The notes under the pieces: model-generated
Told to the model about the DNA's origin: nothing
Database searches by the model: none
Seen by the model: the letters and a program-made list of their open reading frames with translations, nothing else
Part shown: piece by piece, positions 48,293 to 61,200 of the stretch
How positions within the stretch are numbered: position 1 is the first letter of the stretch
Layout: each line of letters starts with the position of its first letter
Assembly: GCA_028829895.1 (NCBI GenBank)
Contig: CM054182.1
Span: forward strand, 65,438,379-65,502,378
Origin: Sinotaia quadrata
Lineage: Eukaryota; Mollusca; Gastropoda; Architaenioglossa; Viviparidae
DNA length: 64,000 nt
Direction: 5' to 3'
Translations under genes and position numbers: made by a program

Positions 48293-48961
48293 TACCGTAT
48301 TTTCCAGCATACAGGTCGACGTGAAATATAAGTCGAGGTCAATTTTTTACTAAAATTTCTCTTGTATATGCCTATAAAGTATAATCGCTGTTTAATCAAC
48401 CCCTTTCCTTCATGCCTAGACACCCTCAGAAATAACTTCCCACTAATATCGTGCTGGTAGCTACAATAAATTGAAATTCATGTAGAAATTCCAGCACACG
48501 AATTGTGGTCCTCTCAACAGCTCAAGATTGCTAATATGTGGAACAATGGAAGACCCAAACTCAAGCTAAAAAATCTTGTGGGTTATATATTTCCTGAATG
48601 AGCAAGTGTCAGAATTCTCTTGACTTTGAAGTGTGCTTGTTTTGCATGTTTTGTATTCTGATGAATGGTTGTCTACTTAGTATCTCTCTTGACTTTTGAC
48701 CTGCAAGGGTTTTGGGCATGCGCACTGGTAACTACAAAATGGCTTATTATACAAAATGATACGGCATAACACACAAGCTATCCATGATGGCTGACTTCTA
48801 AACATCGAACACGTGAGAAATGCCACAGGATCTTGAAATCTTCTGAAATTACTACAGTTCAAATGATCATCAATTTGTAACTGGTGTATAAGTTGACTTA
48901 GTATTTTTGGTTGCGATTTCTGGTCTAAAAAATTTGACCTATATGCGGGAAAATAAGGGTA
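48293..48961. mobile_element. Short non-autonomous DNA transposon with inverted termini and TA ends
   Basis: The left end TACCGTATTTTCCAGCATAC AGGTCGA matches the reverse complement of the right end (TACCCTTATTTTCCCGCATA TAGGTCAA) with a few substitutions, over about 27 bp. Both ends are bordered by TA, consistent with a TA target duplication. Next to both termini is a second inverted block (GAGGTCAATTTTTTA at left, TAAAAAATTTGACC at right). The interior of about 600 bp has no transposase. TACCGTATTTTCC-type termini are shared by small elements in many animals; assignment to a pogo/Tc-like source is inference. Confidence 0.8.
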
Positions 48962-49827
48962 CTTTCAAAAATATGTATAAGCGGTTGCCTTCTTAGCGAA
49001 TAACGATTATAAAAAAGATAAAGCTATTCGGCAGGTTATTACTCCCTTATACCATGGTGGTGGCATAAAAAACAAATAAATAAAACTTATAATTTTGACA
49101 CTAGGCCCCTGCCTACATACAGATGTAATTTCTTTCCTCATACTTGTCATAGCAAAATTTCAGTTTAACACCCAACCACCCATGACTTTTTCCTTGCTTA
49201 AATTTTTATAAATTGAAATTATTGTATAAACTACAATTCTTAATGTGTCAGAAATGAAGATGCAATATATATGAAAGAGGATTAACTGCTAAATCTGATA
49301 ATATTTGGTCAGCGACAACAATAGACATAAACAAAAAAGGACATGCTACAAATTACCTTTTGAGAATTTATTTTATCATTGTGAATGGACAGTTTTAACT
49401 CCAATTTTTATTTAAAAACAACAAAATTTACCATAGTCTAAATATTACCAAAAAAGTATGAAAGATATTTTAGCAAAATACAACATAACACCATAATTAT
49501 GATTTAAATATTTTTAACAAGTAATAAAGACATTTTAGCAAAATACATTTTTTAACTATGACTACTTAGAAAACAGTATGATGATTCTTCAAGATTCCAG
49601 TGAAGTGATATTAGTGATTCATTTACTGGTTTGTTAAAACTCAGTGAATAATAGAATATGTGATTCATTTGTTAAAGTTCAAATAAATAGTAACATTGTG
49701 ATTCATATAACAGTATAACTGAATGGTAAAACCCCAGAATGGTAATACACTAGTGATGCTTTACTGAGACTAGTAACTGAACATTATGGTGAAACATTAT
49801 AAATAAAGTTAGAGGATGTTTTACACT

Positions 49828-49862
<35 letters not shown>

Positions 49863-52800
49863 TTATTGCAATATAAACGATCATATAACTTACATAATTT
49901 CGAGGATTATTTAACCACTGCTTTTAAATGTCATCTGACCCATATAGGCATGGTTTAGTGCAATGTGCAAGTTCTAGATGAAAAAAATAAACACCTTCAC
50001 TCGTGCTTGTTTGAATTCAATTTTTTAAAATTTCATTTACAGTAAGAATCAAAATGTATTTGTTGCTTCTGAATTTGGAATTAGATAAAAGAGCCTGTGA
50101 AGTTGCCCATTAAATGTCACAATAAGATTTGCACAACCATTTACCAACAAGATTATTAATGCCAAAAATCAATGTTAAATAATGATACAAATTTAGCAAG
50201 AAGTCAACAGCAATGAAAATGCATAATTAACAGATAATAATGGCTACTTTATCAGTGCATGGTTCTCTGAGGCACTTTTCTCACATCCAACACAGATAAT
50301 TTCATTCAACTTTCCTTATTTTATATACCATATTAAATTGAAAACACATAAGTGTTTGGTGATTTTCTCTGGGTTTTTTCCATCTCACATTTACTGTTGA
50401 AACAATATGATGCAAAAATGTTTTGCTATAAATTAATGAGGATTCTAATTAAAAAAATTTAATTGTCTGTAGGAGTGAAGGTGATGCTAAAATAATTTTC
50501 TAGTTGTTAGGTTTGGTTTTAGAGATATATGTAATAATTTCATAAGCATGACTAATAAATGTACTAATATAAATCAGATTGGATTAAAATCTGACTTATT
50601 GTGTTAATGATATATAATACTAATATAACTCAATGGATAATATAGATTTGATTCTGCAAATTAAATACCACCAATATTTATCAGATATAAACCAAATTGC
50701 TTTTAGAGAGTCTCAAATTGCCTCTTTTTAACTATTATGTCATTCATATACTTAGAGAAAAGTACTTTTTGTAATAAATTTTATATAGGTTGAGCCAATT
50801 TATAAAAATATAATAATATTGATAGTTATAATTTTCTTCAACAAATATTTTTATTTTGCAGTAATATAGATGTACCTGTATGATATGGCTATTTATGACA
50901 AATAGCTTAATGTAACATTCCATTCTCAAATATTCATGCTGAATACATTTTTTTCTCTCTCTCTCACACACACACATAGTATACATGTACAAAAGAGAGT
51001 TCCCATTAGACCTAAATAAACAACTAATATATTGGAAATATTAAAGTTTTAAAAGTGCTATTGGTTCTTATATTTCATTAAAATTTTAAAAATAATATAA
51101 ACCCTTGATAATTTTAACTTCATGATGGAACTGACATGATACAACAGCATAAAATAAATTATTTATGTATTCACAACTATAACAATGTGTAATTCAGAAA
51201 ATCTTATCAAAATCAATTGAAAAATATATTGCAATTCTTTTAGAAACCTATCAAAAAGTTTTACCAACCACACCATCACCCAATAAATAAAGGATTTACC
51301 CAATTATTTCATACATTATACAAGTACAAATTATTATCAAAATTTTAAAGCAAAAAGGAAATATCAAAAGATGGAAATGTAATAATAATCAACAAATGAA
51401 CAAATAATATTTTTGCAATTAAACGTTCTTTTCTAAATACATGCATTTTTGAGCAGAACCCTGGCCTCAAATTATACAATCAGCAGTAAAAATAACAAAA
51501 ATGTAAGATGGCACAAGTTTTAATAGCTGTGAGCAATAATAATAACAAAAATATAAGACAGACTTTAGTTTTAAAAACTGAGCTTTTTATGTTATTTAAC
51601 AAAATGTAATCAATAAATAAAAGGCAAATCTATTTGCTTACTAAACAACTAAAAACAATTGTCCAACAACAGCATCCTACCCAAAAAGACCAAAGAAAAA
51701 ACCGTTTATGTATTGAAAATTAAAACTACTAGTAAATATTTCAAATATGATTTTGCATTTGCTGGATTGCAAATTCACTGGAATTTTTGCTGGAATTTGT
51801 ATATTATAAATCAAATAAATGTCTCCAAGGAAATGGTTTTATCAATTTACTGTAATATGTGTTTTTAATTTTAGCTGAGATTTGTTAAGAATGAGATGAA
51901 GATGTGAACATTAAACTCAAAGCCTGCTCCACCTCAGCATCAAACTGTGGAGATCAATGCAAAAATCTCCTAATTAAGGTGTTGCTGTCCATCAGAACAT
52001 TTACATCTTGAAAGGCCATTTTCTTCTAGATATACACTATCTGCCACATTCAAAATACAGTCCTAAGGTGTTTTAGATATTTACTGTCAAATTATATTGA
52101 AGTGAATTCAATTAAAACTACATATAGCAACATACAAATGGTACAGCTAGCTTTGAATAATGAGAACAGAGAATAAAATTATGACAAAATACATTTATGA
52201 AAAAAATAAATGGCAAATAGAACAAAGTGGAATACTATTTTTTTCAAGTCATGAAAACAATTTAAATTACATAATTGTGATAAGTAACATCAGTATATTA
52301 ACTTTCAGTATTGAATATCTAAATTACATACATCAAGAGTTTAATAATCAGTCTCTTCTAAATTTCTTTATGAGTGCAATGATGGGTTTAGAAAAGAGAG
52401 CATTAACTGCATAAAAAATCAAAACAGCATTGGCCAGATAATTTTTAAAAAGTAAATAACAATTTATATAAAGTCACTCCAAATGACCAGTAAAAGTAGC
52501 CATTGTTTGACAACAGGTTATTAGATCTAATTCATCAAAAGTGTGCAACCCATTTAATTTACTTGCGAAAAGTAAGATCTAAACTTTATATCTCATTAAT
52601 GAATAATAATAAATAACAGAAAAAACGTGGCACATAAATTTACAAAGTGACTTTATTCATCATAAATTTATTCGCAAGCAAAAATCTAGAGATTGCATCT
52701 GTAATCAAACAACTTACAGCAAATGTATAACTACTGTAAGTGAAATATATATAATAACTGTTCAATGTTAATTACTGGTAGTTAAATAATATAGATTCAT

Positions 52801-55221
52801 GTATATTATGACAATCATAAACCATTCATAAACTTGTTATTAAGATTATTTTCAAAATATACAAAAGAGCTTAATGCTGGTAAAAGAGAACCTATAAAAA
52901 TAATCAGACAGACACATGTCTGATACACAATATGCAACTAAAAGAAAAAATTTTCAATTAGAAAACACTGGACTACCTATCCTTTTTTTTTAATATTAAA
53001 ATAAAAATGCCTTTAAAAGCTAAACAGTTTAAAAGAAACAACAAATATTTTATTTATAGATACCATCGAAAGAATATGTGTGTTTATTTATATATGTGAT
53101 GAAAATTATCATTAAACTAAAGGCCTTGTATGTGAATCTCTGCCTTCTAAAACTTCAATTTCTATCATTTTCTTGTGAAAAAATTTATATAGATCTGGAG
53201 AAATAGATAAAGTAACATTTGAAAAAAGCTTTTAACATTTTGATTTAAATTTTACATATTAAAGTCAAAACAAACAAATTATTAGGCATCACATTTTCTT
53301 TTCTCATGCCAATTTAGTATAAATTCGTAGTCAAAATCGTACAAGACTATATAAAGTAGCAATTTGCTGGTCAGTTTTGACCATATATGATTTAGGCAGG
53401 ATTTCTGAGCAAACCACATGGGTGAATGCAGTGTTACAACATTTGTGAGAGCATCTAGCATTGTAGTTTTCCTTTTGCAGTGTTTGTTTTCTTGGCATTG
53501 TTTCTATCTCTATCAACATATTTTTACTAAAATGCCAAAGTTTTTAAACTTTTCATTAAGAATAACTGAAAGAGACAAATAAATATGCACTCACAGGCAC
53601 ATATACAATTTTTAAATGTGCATAATTTTAAAACTTTTTATAAAATGCCTCCAAATACAATTTCTGCACTATATGCACTTTTGAGTAATCCTTAAACAAG
53701 TTTTGTTGGTGCTCTGATCTTTAGGGGAAAAAATCTAAACATATATATTAAATAGCTATTTGTTTATTATTTTTTTCAATGTGTTTGTGTGATTTGAGAT
53801 ATTATTTGGAAAAAATATTTATAGGTGAATAACAAAAACTGACCAAGTTAGAATATAAGGGCAAAAAGTCAACCAGCCAACTAAAAAACATAACAAACAA
53901 ATAATAACACACACACACACATACACAGGTGAAAACCTTTTAAAAAACCATCAGGGATTCCTCTTAATCAAATCCGGTCAGCTTTAACTGATTTTAACTG
54001 ATAAAATATGTTGTACTTTTAAAAATATGAGCATGTTGGCACCATCATGCAGATGAACTTTGAAGTAAAGTTTAATTTTTATTTCTCACTTCAGCAAAGA
54101 TATGTCTACATCTGCAACCTGACATTGACTTCAATCTTAGTGAGTCTTGACCAGGCCTACACTTTGGATCTCAGGTATAGAAGAGTGATCAAGGTCAGAC
54201 TGGAGGGCAAATTTACTTTTAACTGCTCAGAAACAGTCCTCTTTTGTTTATGTTCAAACTAACATACTAGATGGAAATGACTAACCAAAGGGGTGTTTAA
54301 AAAAATGTTACATTCTGCACATATAGCTCAAAGCTCCCAAGAGCAGACAATAAAATCATTCAAATATTAAATTTTAAAAAAACATTCTAAACATTTTAAA
54401 AATGCTATCCACTAAAAGGTATTGTGCATGTCACATATTTTGTTTGCAACAGGTACTTTCCATGCAATGGAAATTTTTAAAATACAAATATCATTAACTT
54501 CAGTCAAACAGCCTTATAATTACAGTATGCCTACATTTTTTAAATTATGTGCATTAAATACCTCTACCTCGGTCAATAAGTAAGCACCAACATCTATACA
54601 GTTCTTTTGGAATCCCTGAGCATGTAAGTTTACATTCGTGAACCAAACATAATCTGATGGTGAACAATGAATGGGTGAAGTTCAAAGAAAATTATGAGAA
54701 TCTATGTTTCATTCTTCTGTTAATTCTTTTCAATCATAAATATAACAGTTATATATTGTTTTCATGGTAAAAGATATTCTGATATGTAATACAAAATCTT
54801 GCCAAATCTACTGAAGAGGCTATAAATAGTAATTACTAATGTTATCATAAAATATTAAAAGGTGACAAAAGAATGTTATTGTCTTTATGACAAACAGTGA
54901 AGCATATTTAGTGTAAGTTAAACTGACTGACCTGCTCTGTACAATATTACAAAACACAGACATATACAAATACACTCACATATGTGCAGTGTGCACATAA
55001 TTTTTCTACATTCTAAATAAAAGTCCAACATCTATGCATTTCACTATGGTGCATATTTCTTCAATTCAACTTGCAAACAGATAGCATAAGAAATAATTTA
55101 ACATTCTACATAAAGGCACGCATCCCCATAATAAAATAATAATTATTTGAAATCATTTGCATTGCAATAAAAAATGTTTGATATAAAACTCTCAAAAACA
55201 GCACAATATACAGTGACGTTA

Positions 55222-58200
55222 TTATACAACTTTTTTGTCATTTACATTCTCATTGTCATCCATTATCTCCTCGGCACATTTTCTGGGAAACCAACCACGC
55301 ACCCGTTGCTTAACTAAAGACAACAGAAGAAAATTATAAAAATCATTAAATCAGCATCATATCTTTATATTTATAGAAATGTTGTAAATGAAAAACAAAG
55401 GTAAATATTTTTTTTTTTAATTAAGGCTAAATAAAAGATATGCATATTAATATAAGAGGCAAAGAAAATCTAGCTAGAAGAAAATCAAAATGCACATGAC
55501 TGATGAAAGTTTGTGTATGAAATAATCATCATTTTGCTATTAGCAGCAATAATGAAAAATAATTATTTTATCCAATAAACCAGTGTATATATATATATAT
55601 TTTTTTCTATTATACTAGTATGTATGCAAGGATTGCTGTTATTTCAATAAAATTTTAATGGTGCTAAATAAGCTACCAATTTCACTGAATGGAGGAACAT
55701 TTGGTCCCAAGGTCCACCAATTATGGAGTAATAATGTATGTTTGAGTATAAGAGGATCAAACATAAAGAAAGATAAAAAAAGACAGGCAGATAGATAGTA
55801 TCTGTTAATAAAATGACTCAATTTAGAACAAAATGATTAACATTAAAAAAAAAAGTGTGTAGTTATTTATTTTTTTTTTTACAAGAAATAACTCCTTATT
55901 TATTACAACTTAATGTAATCGTATCAATTTTTCGTATCTGATCCATTTTCAACAGTTTATATATCTATTACAAGATGGATGGTGATAATGACTAAATTCT
56001 TTCCTGAAATTTTGATTAAATAATGGCATTATATAACATCATTAGTTGACACTTTGTTATTGTCAACACTTCAGTTAAAAGTTGCAATTATAAACAAAAG
56101 TAATGAAAATACATATATCATTATATATTGGTAATCATTCTTGTATTAACATAATAACAATAGCTAAGATGCATAGGATATTGTTATTTTGAATTGTTTT
56201 TGTAATTATATTTTATATATAGTGCTGTAAATGTCTGAAATATATTTACTGTGCTTTTCCTCTGGTGATAAGATCTTTGTACCATACATCCAGTGCCTGA
56301 AAATGTACATAATTTTTAAATATGTTATATGTGTAAATATGTTAGATTAATAGACAAATCAAAACAATGAAGGTAAGTGTAAAGAATTCGCAATAAACAC
56401 AAGCAGTATTAATTTTAAAAAGCATAATTCAACTGAAAAATGTTTTATAAATATAAAATACCTCTCAAAAATTAAAATGTTAAAATTTCAGCTAAACAGT
56501 TATGGTAATGAAATTATCAGCAAATGATCATGAATGTTGCCGAGTAGCTGTAATTAAGGATCATTATAGAAGTAAGAAAGGCTACAAAATATTTCCAAAA
56601 ATCAAAGATAAGGAAGGTAGGGAAAGAATGGATTAAGTAACTGGTTATACAAAGGGATTTAAGGGCATTATATTTTTCTGGCATTTACATATATACTCTA
56701 ATATATTTAAGAATTTAAATACTGAAAATCAAAGCAACTAAAATAATCTACAAGTATACAGAAATCCTATGGCTTACTGCTTTTAACGTAGATTAAAAAA
56801 TAAATCCTGCTTTAACTGACAGTTATCATGCAGTGAAACCCACCAAATTTGCTATTGTCTTAGCAATCAATCCATTACTTTAAAAAAAGTATCTAAAAAT
56901 AAAGGCATCTTATATATAAGTGGTGGGAGGAATTTTAAGAATGTATATGGGGAAACATTTTAAAGTAGATAAAAGTAGGTAGTCACATTCATTTTTTTTC
57001 TACTTATTACTGTACAATGTTTTATGCTCAAAATGTGTGTTCTGATGAAATACGGTTGTACAGAAAAAATTATGATGATAGCTATAATACTTTTTGAGAT
57101 ATTGTCAATTTAGTGTCGTAATTTGTGATCAACATTTTTTAGATGTAACAAATGTGCAGTTTGTCAAGTTCAGTACAAGTAAAATATAAACCACACTGAT
57201 CAACAGTCCAACATTTTAAATTAACATAATTACAGACAACAAGAAAAAAACAGACATAATGCAGAATCGAAATTTAAGTTTATTATAAATTGCAATGGAA
57301 TACGTGCTTTTGTTTCATAAAATTGCTTACAAAACACAACAAACTGGAATATTCATGGCATCATAGCATAATCAACTGATGAACAAAGTATATCCAGAAT
57401 GCATATTATTAAATCATTTGCTATGTAGTTAATGCCTATTTTTTCCCAAAGGCATAGCAACAACAGTGAAGAAATTATTTGATGCTGAAAATGGACATTT
57501 CAACTAATTTTAACCAAAAACGAGCAGTAACCAAGTGTTATAGGGAAAACGTAAAAAAGCAAATTGTCAAATCTCTAAAACTATACAACATACAGATCTT
57601 GTTCACATATCAAAATGATCAGTAAATTGTGCTCTATCTAAATATATTAAGTTATGTTTAATCATTTATTTAATTTACATTTTTAATTTTATTATAAAAT
57701 TTCTATTTACGAAGAAATGAAAATGGATAAATTGTCACATCTATGAAACTATACATAACAAAGGTATGGTTCACCTATTAAAATGACCAGCAGAATGTTA
57801 TACATGTAACTAAACAAAATATTTGTTCAGCATTTTATTTGTTTTAATATTTTACACACAAGTACAGCCACACTGTCCACACAAGTACAGTAACAGTATC
57901 CGCACTAAGTACAAACTGTCCACACACAACAAGTAAAGCCACACTTTCCACACTAAGTACCACCAAACTCAACACAAGTACAGCCACAGTGTCCATGCAC
58001 AAGTATAGCCACAGTGTCCATGCACAAGTACAGCCACAGTGTCCACACACAAGTACAGTCAGACTATGCACACTAAGTACAATCAAACTGTCTACACACA
58101 AGTACAGCCACACTATCCACTAAGTACAACCAAATTGTCCACGCATAAGTACAGACACACTAAATACAACCAAACTCTCCATGCAAAAGTACAGCTACTA

Positions 58201-61200
58201 TCCACACTAAGTACAACCAAACTGTCCACACACAAATACACCACACTAAGTACAACCAAAAACTGTCCACACTTTCCATACACAAGTGTAGTCACAATTT
58301 TCACACACTAAAGAAAATACTACAAACATCTGCCACTTAAAATGAGAAACCTGCTCTTACTTAACAGCAGAACTGACTGACCAAGAACATTAGACAGACT
58401 CATAAGTAATTACAATGGAATGAAGAAATATCTAATATCCAATATCAAAACATAACTATAGAAACAATATAACATATATGTAGCAGAGGGAAAAAAAAAG
58501 AAAAGCACACGTTTTTGCATAAATTAATGTTGTGAGGCATAATTTATGCTCTAAAAGTGTCGACCTTCACTTATTTTTACTACAACAGGACACCTCAGAG
58601 ATCATGGTTTGGACCTGTAAGAGAAGACAGGCTAACCCTGTGAAAATGAACACTTAGACATATAATGGGAGAAAAAAACAAGATCTTGTCTAAATTTTGA
58701 GTTCACAAGCCACCTTATGGTTGGAAACAACATACAGGTCTAGTAAATATGTCTACAGGTCACTTACTTTTTCCATCGGGTAACAAGCACTTTATCACCA
58801 GGTTTAAGAATAATCCGTGGCTCATCAGTGCAAGGAATACAGAATGTGACCTTGGCACCTTTTGTACATGGAAAGAGACAACCAGAATACTCTTCCACAA
58901 TCAGGTACTGCACCGTTCGTTCTCTCTTTTCAATTTTCTGCCTTATCTGCTCCAACTGAAATTAAAGAATTAAAAATTTTTCATTTAACATAAATGAAAC
59001 ATAAATTATAAATTTAAAGAAACAGAAAGTGCAGAAAATACTATAAGTTCTACTCTATTAAATAACATTTAGAAAATGGCAAAATGATAAGGCAATGTGC
59101 AAACAAAAAATAATTTCCAAATGTCAACTCAAGATTAAAACATAATGCAAAACAAATCTACTTGGAGCAATAATTGCAGTGTAAGCCAGAGTCTGGGTGC
59201 AAATGTTCATAAATAATGTCAAATCAAGTTCTGGGTTAACCTGTTCTCTGTCCGAGTACCATATAGAGGTTCCCTCGCATTCACGCTTAATTTTGGTCTA
59301 TCAAATGAGCCAATGAGTCTGAATATGTTTGCTTTAGCAGGCAATCTGTATCAACTTCTACGATTGGATAGTTTTAGTCTGTCTGCTTGTGTGATGGAGA
59401 ATAGATGGATCCGGGGGTCACCCATTGTGTTTTACCAGCAAGGAAATCCTGCAAGTCATGGGACTTCGAATGTATTGACAATCTGTGTCAGTCCTACAGC
59501 CAAATTCAAACTTGAAACAGATGATTGTTTTGTTTTATATAAACAGAAGTATTCAGTAGTATTATTTAGAAAATGAATAATTACAAGCCCTTACACTGAT
59601 GAGAGATGCTGACTCCTATTTGCTGAAACCAAGTGGTCGATTCAAAGTGGCGGGACTGGTAAGTAGTGACCCACATGCAATTCCACATGCTTTTGTTGTA
59701 AATAAATCTAATTTGGAGAAATTATGCAACACATACAAATATATATCCTGCTGCATTACTGGTACAACTCTAAATTCATGAAAACCTCGTGTCCAGTTCT
59801 ACTCAGGTAGGTGAATTTTACCAATTTATTTATTTACTTTCTCTATAAATATATTGGAAAATTGATAATTATTTTTTTGATAGTAAATTTTACATTTTTT
59901 TCCTAAAGTCGGGTCCGATCATACAGTTCATCTGCTTCTGTTTATATTTTTCAGACAAGAGCATGCCTATAATTTGGAACCAAAACCATAAAATTAGATT
60001 GATTAGATATTTAGAAAATAGTAATTTTAAATTTATTAGTGTTTGACTTCTGTAACACTACTTTTTCAAAATCCAAATTACAGCCTCTTTTCATTTGCGG
60101 GAGGGGTGGGTGGGTGGGCGGGCGGCAAGGTTAAATATTCAGCTAAACAAATTACAGTCCATCTCAAATATACACATTTAACAAATAATCATTTCACAAA
60201 TACTATGTTCCACAATTAACAGTACAGCATATAGCAATATAAATAACACTAGAAATCTTCCATTCAACCTCAAAAAGCAAACATATTGCTTCTGATTTAT
60301 AGGGATATAATTTAAATATCATGACCATGCATTTCTAGCCACAAGGCTGTGGTGTAATTTAGCTAATGCAGAAAGATATGCTACAATTATCTAGTACTCT
60401 AATCATAACTCTGCCAACAAAATGAGGCAATGAATTCTGTGCTACTATAATAATATCAGTTCAAAAATTCTCCCTGTAAACTACACACTAAACATTCTTA
60501 GTGAACAACGTTAGTGGGTACTTATTTGTTATAATAGTTAATTCTCACCTCGAGAGACTTTTACAGCTACTTTACATACTTTAATAAGTAACGACTACTA
60601 CTATATTAAAAACAAAACACAATCACTGCTCACATGGAACATTAACATAAATATGCTGATAAACACACTGACTGTCAGTTGTTTGTTGGGTAGTAGCAGA
60701 ATTTGGGCCAGTTCAAATGGAATATCAACCAGAGTCCTAAAGTCCCTGAATCAAGCTCCACAGAGGTACACCTACAGGAATATCCAACAAAGTTCATAAT
60801 GGAAAAATAACTGTCACGAATACTGGTTTCTCTCTCTTGTGGTTCTGAATATGAGACACTATTTAGCAATGTGACACAAATTTCACAACGAAAATGTGGG
60901 TTTATGTACGTTTAACCTGGAGATTAAAGATTATGTGTTTGCAGACATAGGAGTTCTCTCGTGATTAGGAATTTGAGTGGCTTGACCAATACCTTCAATC
61001 TCATACTGTGACAGTTCTGTGCACTCGATGAGGTCTTCCCTGGTTGCCACCTTTTGTCAGTGCAAGACAGAGGTGATTTTGGTCACAAGCTTGCTGCTTG
61101 ATTTCTAGCTTACTCACCTCAGGGTAGTTACTATTGAATTAAAGACAGAAGTTGCTCTGGAGTTTAACAAGATCCCAACCTTGATGCCTAGTTTTACAAC

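Larger units (their letters stand above)
44328..55221. other. Interval between F8A and ZDHHC6; transposon remains, AT-rich
   Basis: The interval holds the F8A upstream region, a (TA)n microsatellite (44677-44718), a broken transposon-type coding region, the TIR element at 48293-48961, a second (TA)n (about 49832-49858) and several kilobases of AT-rich sequence without exons. Part of the right side may be ZDHHC6 3' UTR: on the minus strand, AATAAA motifs at about 52653-52674 (two close together) look like a possible 3' end, but this is unproven. The stretch 46304-48292 shows no gene I can support. Confidence 0.5.
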
